Of a DNA stretch of 32,483 nt, positions 1-7,651 are shown piece after piece. The DNA is from Promethearchaeota archaeon. GTDB lineage: Archaea; Asgardarchaeota; Lokiarchaeia; Sigyniarchaeales; SOKP01. A program made the translations under genes and the position numbers. The stretch covers positions 1 through 32,483 of the forward strand of contig RDOA01000006.1 in assembly GCA_011364925.1 (NCBI GenBank), given 5' to 3'. Below the pieces are notes generated by a model. That model did not search any database, had not been told where the DNA came from, and saw only the letters and a program-made list of their open reading frames with translations. Each line of letters begins with the position of its first letter. The stretch's first letter is position 1.

Positions 1-227
1 TGCTTAGGTGCTGAATAATTAAAAAATGCAGTGGCACTAATGAGTAAACCAAAGGCAGAAATCCAAAAGATAATGTTTTCGTAATCTTGCTGAGTTAACA
101 CAATGTCGACTCCTAAAATCGAGAGTTCCCTTATCCAAGTAAAAGTGAAAAATGGGATTACCATCGTGATAACTATATAAACACCCATAAATATTATTCC
201 TTTAAATATATTCAAAAATCGTCCCAT
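1..227 (-). CDS. Membrane protein of unknown function, partial (C-terminus beyond the left edge)
   Basis: An open frame starts at an ATG (225-227) and runs off the left edge without a stop, giving about 75 residues. Two hydrophobic stretches are visible: roughly residues 11-31 (IFMGVYIVITMVIPFF region) and 53-69 (IIFWISAFGLLISATAFF region). The short polar loop between them contains LTQQDYEN, so this is most likely an integral membrane protein. Its start lies 11 bases after the stop of the next upstream gene. The sequence GAGAGTGAT just before the ATG can pair with the archaeal anti-Shine-Dalgarno sequence, so the two genes probably form an operon. I do not recognise the family. The length of the whole protein cannot be known from this window. 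Confidence 0.6.
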   Translation of the reverse strand, partial: MGRFLNIFKGIIFMGVYIVITMVIPFFTFTWIRELSILGVDIVLTQQDYENIIFWISAFGLLISATAFFNYSAPK

Positions 228-238
228 TTAAATCACTC

Positions 239-775
239 TCATGGTATATCATAAGTCCCTATTGATACATTAACTATACCAACTGTAAAGGTGTATAGAT
301 TTAGTGAATAAGAAGCACTGAACAGAAGACCAATAAATAAGTCTAAATCAGGATTTCTATCAGTATTTACATCGGAAAGCGGTAATGTACCAAAGCCCGT
401 TAAATTCGCTTTGAGAGTTGCTCCTGGCAAAATGTTTCCATAATAGTGAATTACGTTAAATACAGTAAATGTAGTAGTGGCATTCCCTGCAGATATGTTT
501 TCAAATCTCATATCAAATTGTAATCCTAGTTCTACGTTTGAGAGCTCATATACTCCTCCATTCGAAATATTAAAAGGAATTGTAATTTGTACACTTGAAT
601 TCCCAATATTGATATTATATCCTATTGGTCCATCAGGTATATTGATATCGTCACTACTAGGATTCAATATTGTTACTGCTGACCACCCTCCCAATATAGA
701 TACAGCGGATAACGATAGGGTAAAAACTAATAAGAAAGCTCGAACAATCCATCTAAACACGCGAGACGGTCTCAT
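239..775 (-). CDS. Membrane-anchored surface protein, LEA2-like beta-sandwich
   Basis: The protein has 178 residues. After a basic start (RPSRVFRWIVR) comes one hydrophobic segment at about residues 9-31, which can act as a signal anchor. The rest is beta-rich and carries several NxS/T sequons (NSS, NIS, NAT, NLT, NVS), so an extracytoplasmic location is likely. The pattern IPFNISNGGVYELSNVEL, then a TFTVF strand and ILPGATLKANLTG, resembles the late-embryogenesis-abundant type 2 (LEA14-like) fold found in many archaeal surface proteins. That assignment comes from pattern recall and is not firm. I chose the ATG at 773-775. The frame is also open to a TTG at 784, but the GGTGAT motif lies between the two. 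It precedes the partial membrane protein by 11 bases and probably shares its transcript. Confidence 0.55.
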   Translation of the reverse strand: MRPSRVFRWIVRAFLLVFTLSLSAVSILGGWSAVTILNPSSDDINIPDGPIGYNINIGNSSVQITIPFNISNGGVYELSNVELGLQFDMRFENISAGNATTTFTVFNVIHYYGNILPGATLKANLTGFGTLPLSDVNTDRNPDLDLFIGLLFSASYSLNLYTFTVGIVNVSIGTYDIP

Positions 776-947
776 AATCACCAATCTTTACAAATACTTT
801 TTTATTAGATTAAGTAAGATAACAATAACTACGATAGGCATGTATTTAAATTTATTGTCAAGTTTTACACAAAAGGGATATTTTAAAATACGGAGCGGGC
901 ACAACCGCGAATCACTAAATCTTCAAAAATTTTCAAGATAAGTTCAT

Positions 948-1208
948 TTATAAACCGTATACGTCTAAATTTTTTTTTATGAACAACATTCCTACCTTTT
1001 TACCATCTATGTCTCCTACTGCAACATCGACGATTGTTAGTGGTTGCGCTTCAAATTCATCAATAATTTTCTTTTCAATGTACACATTGATCGGTTTAGT
1101 TTTCATTTGTTTATTTTCAATTTCAGAATCGTTTAACTGAATAAAGTCGTCGTCATTTAAGATTTTATGCTGTTCTACAAGCTCGACAACATTTCCACAA
1201 AAACACAT
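948..1208 (-). CDS. Small hypothetical protein, possibly a gene remnant
   Basis: This is an 86-residue open frame with no recognised family. The N-terminus (MCFCGNVVELVEQH) has two cysteines two residues apart. The middle is charged (ILNDDDFIQLNDSEIENKQMK) and the C-terminal half (INVYIEKKIIDEFEAQPLTIVDVAVGD) has a strand-helix-strand look, so it does read like protein. Against it, an in-frame stop sits two codons upstream of the ATG, and I see neither a Shine-Dalgarno sequence nor a TATA box. The surrounding 776-1444 stretch is otherwise non-coding and looks degraded. It may be a true small gene or the surviving piece of a longer one. Confidence 0.35.
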   Translation of the reverse strand: MCFCGNVVELVEQHKILNDDDFIQLNDSEIENKQMKTKPINVYIEKKIIDEFEAQPLTIVDVAVGDIDGKKVGMLFIKKNLDVYGL

Positions 1209-1444
1209 CGTTCAAGTTTCAGCTGAATGATAGAAAAGCACTACAACAAGTTGTTCGAATTTGGAATTTTGTTGCTCATGAAGAATATAATCCAATGCTT
1301 TTTCTGAGAAAGATATTCTAAATATTCATCACCAATATCATTTTTTTATGAGCTTATATTTTAATATATAATTTAGAAAACTATTATTTATCAAAAATAC
1401 TTAGTTTAATATTTTATGACATTATTTAAAAAAATGAAGTAAAT
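1209..1444. other. Intergenic stretch with likely ATPase promoter and a possible relic reading frame
   Basis: No gene is supported here. The 1355-1435 part is very AT-rich and holds several TATA-like strings (TTTAATATATAATTT at about 1359-1373, TTTAATATTTTA at about 1404-1415). One of these probably drives the downstream P-type ATPase, but I cannot tell which. At about 1211-1321 on the plus strand a short frame ends in RKALQQVVRIWNFVAHEEY and about ten further residues before a stop. It looks protein-like but has no start codon, so it may be the tail of a decayed gene. Confidence 0.3.
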
Positions 1445-4321
1445 ATGACAGAATTAAAAACGATCAACGCACATTCAGAAAAAATTGAAAAAGTTGTAGA
1501 AGCATTCAAAACTTCACTTGAAAGCGGTATCTCTGAAGCTGAAGCAAGGGTAAGACTTGAGAAATACGGAAAGAACGAATTAATTAAAGAAAAAGGAAAA
1601 TCTGCTCTCCAAATTTTTGTGGGACAATTTAAAAGTTTCCTCGTATATTTATTATTCTTCGCGATAGTAATTTCAATAATTATTGGATTTTGGGAAAGTT
1701 CTAAGCACTCTGGAGCGTGGTCTTCAGAATATACAGACGCTATCGTTATATTTGCGATTTTAATCGTCAACGCAATATTAGGATTTTATCAAGAATTTCA
1801 GGCTGAAAAATCTATGGAGAGCTTAAAGAAACTAGCACCACATTTTGCAAAGGTTCGGAGAGATGGCAAGGTCAATGAAATTGCAGTAGAAGATATAGTT
1901 CCAGGAGATATTGCACTTGTTGAGGAAGGAGACAAATTCCCAGCTGATTTACGATTATTTAAAGAATTCTCATTTTATGTTGACGAGGCAATTCTAACAG
2001 GAGAATCAAAACCGGTTAAAAAGCATCTTGGTGTTGTCGATGATAAGATGATTTTAGCAGATAGAACAAATCTTGGATATATGAATACTATTGTTACCAG
2101 AGGTAATGCAGAAGGAATTGTAATTGGAACCGCAATGAATACTGAGATTGGAAAAATCGCTGAAAGCTTGCAGAAAGAAAAAGTTGGACCTAGTCCATTT
2201 CAAATTGAGGTAAATCGGTTTGGAAAACTATTAGGTCTGATAATCATTCTGATTTGTTTAGGTGTTTTAATCACAGAATTTATTATCATTGTAGCGACAG
2301 AGGGATTAACATTCTCCGATACTGAAATTCAAGAACTTGTTGAAGCTTTAGAAATTTCCATTAGTTTAGCGGTATCAGCAGTCCCAGAAGGTCTTGTCGT
2401 CGTCATTACTGTAGTTTTAAGCATCGGAATGAGAAAAATGGCAGATAGAAACGCCTTGGTTAGAAATTTAACCGCTGTAGAAACCCTCGGTCGCGTTAAT
2501 GTAATTTGTTCTGATAAAACAGGTACGCTAACGAAAAATGAAATGACAGTAGTTAAGATATATATAAACGAGAAAGTTTTAGATGTAGAGGGTGTTGGAT
2601 ACAATATAATAGGAGATATTAATGAGAGTGGAAATCCAATCGCAATGAATGCCGAACTTAAACGATTTTTAGAAGTTTGTTTGTATTGTAATAACTCAAA
2701 TGTCAACATTCTTAATAAGACTACGGGAGAAGTTAGTGTTGTCGGAGACCCAACTGAAATTTCTATGAAAGTTCTAGCACTAAAAAAGAATTTAAGCGAA
2801 AATTTTGAGAAATTAGACGAAATTCCATTTGATTCAGATAGGAAGATGATGAGTGTTATAGGGAATATTGATGGTAAAACATACGCGTTAATTAAAGGTG
2901 CTCCAGATGTACTCTTGAAAAATGCAACATCTATCTTAGAAAATGGGCAGAAAAAACCAATTGGAAATTCAGCTGATAAATTAGCAAATAAAAATGAGGA
3001 ATTTGCCAGAAGCGCATTAAGAGTTCTGGGTGTAGCTTATAAGGAATTAGAACCAGGATATGATATTAACGACATTGAAAAAGATTTTATTTATATAGGA
3101 TTAGTGGGAATCATTGATCCTGCTCGAGATGAAGTAAAATTTGCGATTAACGAAGCTAGAATGGCGGGAATTCGTACGATAATGATCACCGGAGATCATA
3201 GAATTACTGCTATTGCTATCGCCCATCAAATTGGTTTAACAGAAACTACAGAGGCTATAACTGGTGTAGAATTGGAAGCCATGAGTGATGAAGAATTATT
3301 AGAAAGGGTAAAAACAACAGATATCTTCGCAAGGGTTACTTCTGAGCATAAATTGAGAATTCTGAAAAAACTTAAAGATTTAGGTTTAATCGTCGCCATG
3401 ACAGGAGATGGGGTCAATGACGCACCAGCTGTAAAAGGATCTCATGTTGGAGTAGCTATGGGTCTGAAAGGTACGGAGGTAACTCAAGAAGCTTCGGATA
3501 TGATTCTTATCGATGATAATTATGCAACAATAGTTAACGCAATCGAGGAAGGAAGAGGTATTTTTGAGACTACTAAAGGCTTTTTCCGATATATGCTGAG
3601 TACTAATTTTGATGAAATTTTCCTAATTTTAGCTGCCTATATAGTAATGAAACTCTTCGCTAACATCTTTATTGGTATACCTGTTGAACCAATACAAATT
3701 CTTTGGCTAAACATAGCCACTGATGGTATACCCGCTATGGTACTTGGTTTAACGCCTACAGATCCTGATGTTATGAAAAATCCCCCAAGAAAAGGGTTCA
3801 CATTATTGAAAGAAATTAGAGGCCCCGCGTTATTGCTGGGAATTTATACTTCAATAACAGATATTTCTCTCTATTTAATTTTGTGGGGAGTATTAATTCC
3901 AATTTGGAGTAACCCATTGAATCCATTGGATCCCGCCCTTGTAAGTGGAACAACCATATTTGGTATTACCTATACCGCAGAACAATACGCTATAGCTTTA
4001 GCGCAAACAATAGTTTTTAGTAACTTGATAATATGTGAGTTATTATTTGTTTATACATGTACTAGTAATATAAAACCATTTTACAAATTTCCCAACAAAC
4101 ATTTGTTCTGGGCTACGGGACTATCACTTGGATTACAATTTTTAATACTTTACACACCAATGGGTATAGCGTTTCATGTCATACCGTTAACACAGTGGTA
4201 TTATTGGGTGGCTGTCCTCCTCGGAGCATTTAGCGTCTCTGTTGTTGATGAGTTAAGGAAATATCGAATAAGGTTAAAGCTAAGAAAAGACCCTGATTAT
4301 TTAACTAAGATAAATATTTAA
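1445..4321 (+). CDS. P2A-type cation-transporting ATPase, probably Ca2+ (SERCA-like)
   Basis: This 958-residue integral membrane pump hydrolyses ATP to move cations across the cytoplasmic membrane. All P-type motifs are present: TGES (185-188, actuator domain), DKTGTLT with phosphorylated D357, KGAP (484-487, nucleotide domain) and TGDGVND (653-659). Ten membrane helices can be placed in the usual P2 layout. Compared with SERCA, the calcium ligands have counterparts: M4 PEGL E315, M5 N721 and E724, M6 N756, T759 and D760, and M8 E865. This supports Ca2+ as substrate and a two-site binding pocket, although the M4 motif reads PEGLV instead of PEGLP. The N-terminus has the usual cation-ATPase start domain (GISEAEARVRLEKYGKNEL). 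It stands alone on its strand and is followed by T-runs. Ca2+ is inferred from ligand conservation; Mn2+ or another divalent ion is not excluded. Confidence 0.9.
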   Translation: MTELKTINAHSEKIEKVVEAFKTSLESGISEAEARVRLEKYGKNELIKEKGKSALQIFVGQFKSFLVYLLFFAIVISIIIGFWESSKHSGAWSSEYTDAIVIFAILIVNAILGFYQEFQAEKSMESLKKLAPHFAKVRRDGKVNEIAVEDIVPGDIALVEEGDKFPADLRLFKEFSFYVDEAILTGESKPVKKHLGVVDDKMILADRTNLGYMNTIVTRGNAEGIVIGTAMNTEIGKIAESLQKEKVGPSPFQIEVNRFGKLLGLIIILICLGVLITEFIIIVATEGLTFSDTEIQELVEALEISISLAVSAVPEGLVVVITVVLSIGMRKMADRNALVRNLTAVETLGRVNVICSDKTGTLTKNEMTVVKIYINEKVLDVEGVGYNIIGDINESGNPIAMNAELKRFLEVCLYCNNSNVNILNKTTGEVSVVGDPTEISMKVLALKKNLSENFEKLDEIPFDSDRKMMSVIGNIDGKTYALIKGAPDVLLKNATSILENGQKKPIGNSADKLANKNEEFARSALRVLGVAYKELEPGYDINDIEKDFIYIGLVGIIDPARDEVKFAINEARMAGIRTIMITGDHRITAIAIAHQIGLTETTEAITGVELEAMSDEELLERVKTTDIFARVTSEHKLRILKKLKDLGLIVAMTGDGVNDAPAVKGSHVGVAMGLKGTEVTQEASDMILIDDNYATIVNAIEEGRGIFETTKGFFRYMLSTNFDEIFLILAAYIVMKLFANIFIGIPVEPIQILWLNIATDGIPAMVLGLTPTDPDVMKNPPRKGFTLLKEIRGPALLLGIYTSITDISLYLILWGVLIPIWSNPLNPLDPALVSGTTIFGITYTAEQYAIALAQTIVFSNLIICELLFVYTCTSNIKPFYKFPNKHLFWATGLSLGLQFLILYTPMGIAFHVIPLTQWYYWVAVLLGAFSVSVVDELRKYRIRLKLRKDPDYLTKINI

Positions 4322-4358
4322 TTTTTATTTTTAAACACTTTTTTTTATCGCCTTTTTT
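4322..4358 (+). terminator. T-run archaeal terminator after the ATPase gene
   Basis: Directly after the TAA stop there are four T-runs in 37 bases, including eight Ts at 4339-4346 and six at 4353-4358. Archaeal RNA polymerase terminates at such U-rich tracts without needing a hairpin, and none is evident here. Confidence 0.45.
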
Positions 4359-4456
4359 AAGCAGATAAGTATATTTTAAAAACTTTTAAGTAATATAAGG
4401 AATAAATCAAAATTAATAGAATATATATTCAGAATCTATTTTAAGAAGTGAAAAAA

Positions 4457-5473
4457 ATGAGTGTAAATGTTTCTGATGGGATTAAAAGTGGCGATGTAGT
4501 AATTAGGATATTGACCACTAATACAATAATTTCTACCTTATTAACAGAGGAGAAATTCGGTGGAAAAGTTTTACATCCACATTCAAATGGAAGTAAATAT
4601 TTCGCAGAACATGGGTTAGCTATGAGTATAGAAATAAATCAGGGAGATAAGATAAAGAAGTATCTTTTTGACACAGGAGGTCCTAAAAGCTCCATAATAT
4701 CCAACGCAGAATCTATGAATGTAGATTTCAAGGATTTTGACAAGTTTGTTTTAAGTCACGGGCATGTGGATCATTTTGGTGGTTTTTCAAATGTCTTTCC
4801 AAAACTTAAAGAAGGATGTGAGGTTTATCTAACTCCAAATTCTTATAATCAAAACACAATTCTAGTTCCAAAATCGGATCATGAATTCTATTCTCCAAAA
4901 GAATTAACAGAAAAATTTCGTGAATTGCTAAAACAAAACGCATTTAAATTTAACATAAAATTACCGTCATTGAATCGAACAATGGTTGAAAATTTAGGCG
5001 ATCAAAATAAACTTAAGATTATAGAAACTAAAAATCCTGTGAAGTTAGGACCGGGTATTACTACAAGTGGAGAAATAGAAATATTTGATGAAACAGAACT
5101 TACGAAGGGAATTTATTTATTGAAAGGTAGAAATGAATTTGAAAAAAATACATTTAGGGATGAAATTTCAATCTATATTAACATAAAAGAGAAAGGACTT
5201 GTGGTTCTTACTGGATGTGGACACACAGGAATTGTGAATACTATAAAACATGGACAAAAGTTAACAGGGATTAACAAAATTTATGCCGTAATAGGTGGAT
5301 TTCATAAAGAATGGGAAAGCATTAAAAATATTGAGGAATCAATTCGATTTATTGAAGCTTTGAATCCAGAAATCACCTGTGGGATGCATTGTACTGGGTT
5401 TGAATTTAATAAACTTATGTCACGGCACCCATCACATACTTTAGGAATTGTAGGGACTGAATTTCACCTTTAA
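4457..5473 (+). CDS. Metallo-beta-lactamase-fold protein of the COG1237 (DHPS-like) family
   Basis: The protein has 338 residues and no signal peptide, so it is probably cytoplasmic. The metal-binding motif HGHVDH is at 101-106. Further likely ligands are H256 in TGCGHTG, H283 in IGGFH and H311 in MHCTG, which is the COG1237 pattern. The characterised archaeal member (MJ0301) is annotated as dihydropterin ribofuranosylaminobenzene 5'-phosphate synthase, acting in methanopterin synthesis. A role here in making a methanopterin-type C1 carrier is plausible but not proven, because family members differ in substrate. The frame is open from a GTG at 4448, but that GTGA sequence makes a better Shine-Dalgarno site for the ATG at 4457, which I chose. 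Its end faces the end of the roadblock-GTPase gene 28 bases away. Confidence 0.75.
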   Translation: MSVNVSDGIKSGDVVIRILTTNTIISTLLTEEKFGGKVLHPHSNGSKYFAEHGLAMSIEINQGDKIKKYLFDTGGPKSSIISNAESMNVDFKDFDKFVLSHGHVDHFGGFSNVFPKLKEGCEVYLTPNSYNQNTILVPKSDHEFYSPKELTEKFRELLKQNAFKFNIKLPSLNRTMVENLGDQNKLKIIETKNPVKLGPGITTSGEIEIFDETELTKGIYLLKGRNEFEKNTFRDEISIYINIKEKGLVVLTGCGHTGIVNTIKHGQKLTGINKIYAVIGGFHKEWESIKNIEESIRFIEALNPEITCGMHCTGFEFNKLMSRHPSHTLGIVGTEFHL

Positions 5474-5501
5474 AAAATCTTTATTTTACTTGACATTCGT
5501 C

Positions 5502-6587
5502 TTAATCATCTTCAAAATGTTTAAAAAATAAGCCAATTCCAACTAATTTAAATGTGTCCTGAACATTTACATTTCGTAATGCGGATGTTTCGGTAAAAAG
5601 ACTTTTCAATTCTCTTGCTTTTTTCAATCCCTCTTCTTGAGATATTACTCTATCTTCTTTTAAATCTATTTTATTTCCAATAAGAACAAATGGTATATTA
5701 CCTAATTCTTTTTGAGCATCCTTAAGCCAAAAATCCGTCGCTTCTTCGAATGTTTCTCTTCTGGTGACATCGTACATTATAAACGCACAATTTGCTCCCG
5801 TATAATATTCATGTCTAACTCTCTTGAAGAAAGTTTGTCCTGCTAAATCATAGATTAAAAATTTGATTACATCGTCTTTAAAACCTTGAACATAATATCG
5901 TTGTGAAGATATTGCAATACCCAATGTCGGGCGATAATCTATAATTTCTTCTTTTTTAAGAAATCGGCTGACAAGAGTAGTCTTACCAACTGCAGCTGAC
6001 CCCAATACGATTAGTTTAAAAACTTTATCTATATGTTCACTCTTTTTGATTTTATGAGTAGGAGTTACTCCTTCTATAATAGACTTTGAGTGTTGGACAG
6101 AAAACCTGTCTAAACCTAAAGAGAAAGAATCGTATATGGATAAATCGGGTATTTCAAGAGAATTAAATTTAAAATCAAAACTATCTTCAAGTAATTGAGC
6201 GATTTTTTCGACAACAAGATATGCTATCGGGAAAAGGGTATCTAGATTTGTATTATAGTCACAAACAAGCAATAATATTGCTTCAAAGCCTGCCTCTAAG
6301 TATATAATTCGATTATGCTCAGTTTCAAATGAGCCACTCCCATAACGACCGGTTTTATATTCATGGCTAATTTTATCGAGAAGATTTTCGACAATTGCTG
6401 TAAACGCTCCATAGATATCTTCAGATTTTTTATCTACTTCAGTCGTTTCTTCGAATTTACCGTATTTAGACAATAATAAACCTTCGTTTGAATAAATATA
6501 GGCTATCATTATGTCATTTCGTGAATCTACAAAATTTTTTAATAGAATGCGAAGATTTTCCTCTTTCGTAGTAGCTTCTGAATGCAT
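5502..6587 (-). CDS. Roadblock/longin-like domain fused to a Rab-like small GTPase
   Basis: The 361-residue protein has two parts. Residues 1-135 form an alpha/beta domain (IMIAYIYSNEGLLLSKYGKF, then an IIYLEAGFEAILLLVCD strand pair and a long helix) that looks like a roadblock/LC7 or longin-like module. After a linker of about 50 residues, 188-361 is a Ras-superfamily GTPase with P-loop GSAAVGKT (196-203), switch I T221, DLAGQ (247-251), NKID (305-308) and ETSAL (333-337). All five G motifs are intact, so GTP binding and hydrolysis are expected. Switch II reads DLAGQ, so the usual WDTAGQ has YDLAGQ here. No C-terminal cysteine is present, so prenylation is unlikely and localisation may depend on the N-terminal domain. 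Such fusions are typical of Asgard archaea. The gene is divergent from acdB. Confidence 0.88.
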   Translation of the reverse strand: MHSEATTKEENLRILLKNFVDSRNDIMIAYIYSNEGLLLSKYGKFEETTEVDKKSEDIYGAFTAIVENLLDKISHEYKTGRYGSGSFETEHNRIIYLEAGFEAILLLVCDYNTNLDTLFPIAYLVVEKIAQLLEDSFDFKFNSLEIPDLSIYDSFSLGLDRFSVQHSKSIIEGVTPTHKIKKSEHIDKVFKLIVLGSAAVGKTTLVSRFLKKEEIIDYRPTLGIAISSQRYYVQGFKDDVIKFLIYDLAGQTFFKRVRHEYYTGANCAFIMYDVTRRETFEEATDFWLKDAQKELGNIPFVLIGNKIDLKEDRVISQEEGLKKARELKSLFTETSALRNVNVQDTFKLVGIGLFFKHFEDD

Positions 6588-6763
6588 TATAGAAGATTCT
6601 GTATATTATTGGTTGATTTCTATTAATAATGTTTTTTTTTAGAAAATAGGGTTTCTTTTCTTTAAAAATACTACTCGTTATATTTAAATCTTTTTTATAA
6701 CTTAATTACCTATTATAGTTCTTAAACCTTAATTTTGAAAAGATAAAGCTAGAGTTAGTTTTC

Positions 6764-7462
6764 ATGAATATTTCTGAATTAATAAAAAAAAAGCTTGAAT
6801 CAAACCAAACTGTGCTTACTGAATTTGAGTCAAAAAATTTGCTAAAGGAGATAGGAATTCCCATCCCCGAACAAGAATTAGCAATTTCTAAAGAGGAAAC
6901 AGTTTCTATTGCTAAAAGAATAGGGTTTCCCGTAGTATTAAAACTTATGGCGGAAGATATTGTCCATAAATCTGATTCTGGGGCAGTAAAGCTAAACATT
7001 AAAAATGAAGAAGAAACCACTAAAGCATACGATGAGTTAATGAAAATTCCTTCTCAGAATGAGAAATCAATAAGTGTACAAAAAATGGCTAGCGAACCTA
7101 TAACTGAATTAATCATTGGTATGACTACTGATGCTCAATTTGGACCCGCATTAATGTTTGGGATTGGAGGGATATTAGTCGAGCTTTTAGAAGATGTGAG
7201 CTTTAGAATTGCCCCAATCACAGAATATGATGCCCGAGAACAAATACATGAGATAAAGGGTTTTCCAATCTTAGATGGGTATCGAGGAAAGCCAAAAGCA
7301 GACATAGACGCCATTGTAAATGTATTATTAAAAATTTCAGATCTCGTGACTGAACACGAAGAAATTAATGAAATGGACCTTAATCCCGTTTTCATCTACG
7401 AGAAAGGATTGATTTGCGTAGATGCCCGAATAATTTTAAAGAAGCCAGAAAAAAAAGATTAG
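6764..7462 (+). CDS. acdB: Acetate-CoA ligase (ADP-forming), beta subunit
   Basis: This 232-residue protein has an ATP-grasp fold and matches the beta subunit of archaeal ADP-forming acetyl-CoA synthetase in length and motifs. The alpha/beta enzyme converts acyl-CoA, ADP and phosphate to acid, CoA and ATP, conserving energy at the end of amino-acid and sugar fermentation. The conserved segment VVLKLMAEDIVHKSDSGAVKL (57-77) contains H68, matching the beta-subunit phosphohistidine. The glycine-rich GPALMFGIGGILVELLEDVS and the C-terminal INEMDLNPVFIY stretch are also typical. No alpha subunit is in this window, so it must be encoded elsewhere or replaced by a fused paralogue. The gene is divergent from the GTPase gene, with TATA-like sequence around 6674-6700. 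Confidence 0.88.
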   Translation: MNISELIKKKLESNQTVLTEFESKNLLKEIGIPIPEQELAISKEETVSIAKRIGFPVVLKLMAEDIVHKSDSGAVKLNIKNEEETTKAYDELMKIPSQNEKSISVQKMASEPITELIIGMTTDAQFGPALMFGIGGILVELLEDVSFRIAPITEYDAREQIHEIKGFPILDGYRGKPKADIDAIVNVLLKISDLVTEHEEINEMDLNPVFIYEKGLICVDARIILKKPEKKD

Positions 7463-7465
7463 TAT

Positions 7466-7484
7466 TTAATCATTTTTTGATTAA
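7466..7484 (+). terminator. Small hairpin just after acdB
   Basis: Four bases after the stop there is a 7-bp inverted repeat (TTAATCA paired with TGATTAA) around a loop of five Ts. It is followed by more T-runs (about 7500-7505). It could help end acdB transcription, but the stem is AT-only and weak. Confidence 0.3.
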
Positions 7485-7651
7485 TATCATTGTAAATTAT
7501 TTTTTAAATCCTACTTGAATAGAAAATAAAATATAATTTACCCACAAATCTATTTAGAAAAAAGTAATTTTAAATTCAAATTACACGATTAATGATCTAA
7601 TACAATATTATAATGCATTATAACAAAACAATATAAGAATTTTTGATAAAC

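Noticed and set aside
895-908. GC-rich 4-bp hairpin (GCGG and CCGC) in an AT-rich spacer
   Set aside because: The stem is too short and has no T-tract or cloverleaf context. It is not a tRNA or a convincing terminator.
477-941. 154-residue plus-strand open frame
   Set aside because: It runs antisense to the LEA2-like gene for most of its length, has biased composition and no recognisable motif. The minus-strand frame has a signal anchor and sequons and is clearly the real one.
1211-1321. Plus-strand frame ending in a transposase-like sequence
   Set aside because: It is under 40 residues in its protein-like part, has no start codon or family motif, and shows no inverted repeats nearby. Kept only as a possible relic.
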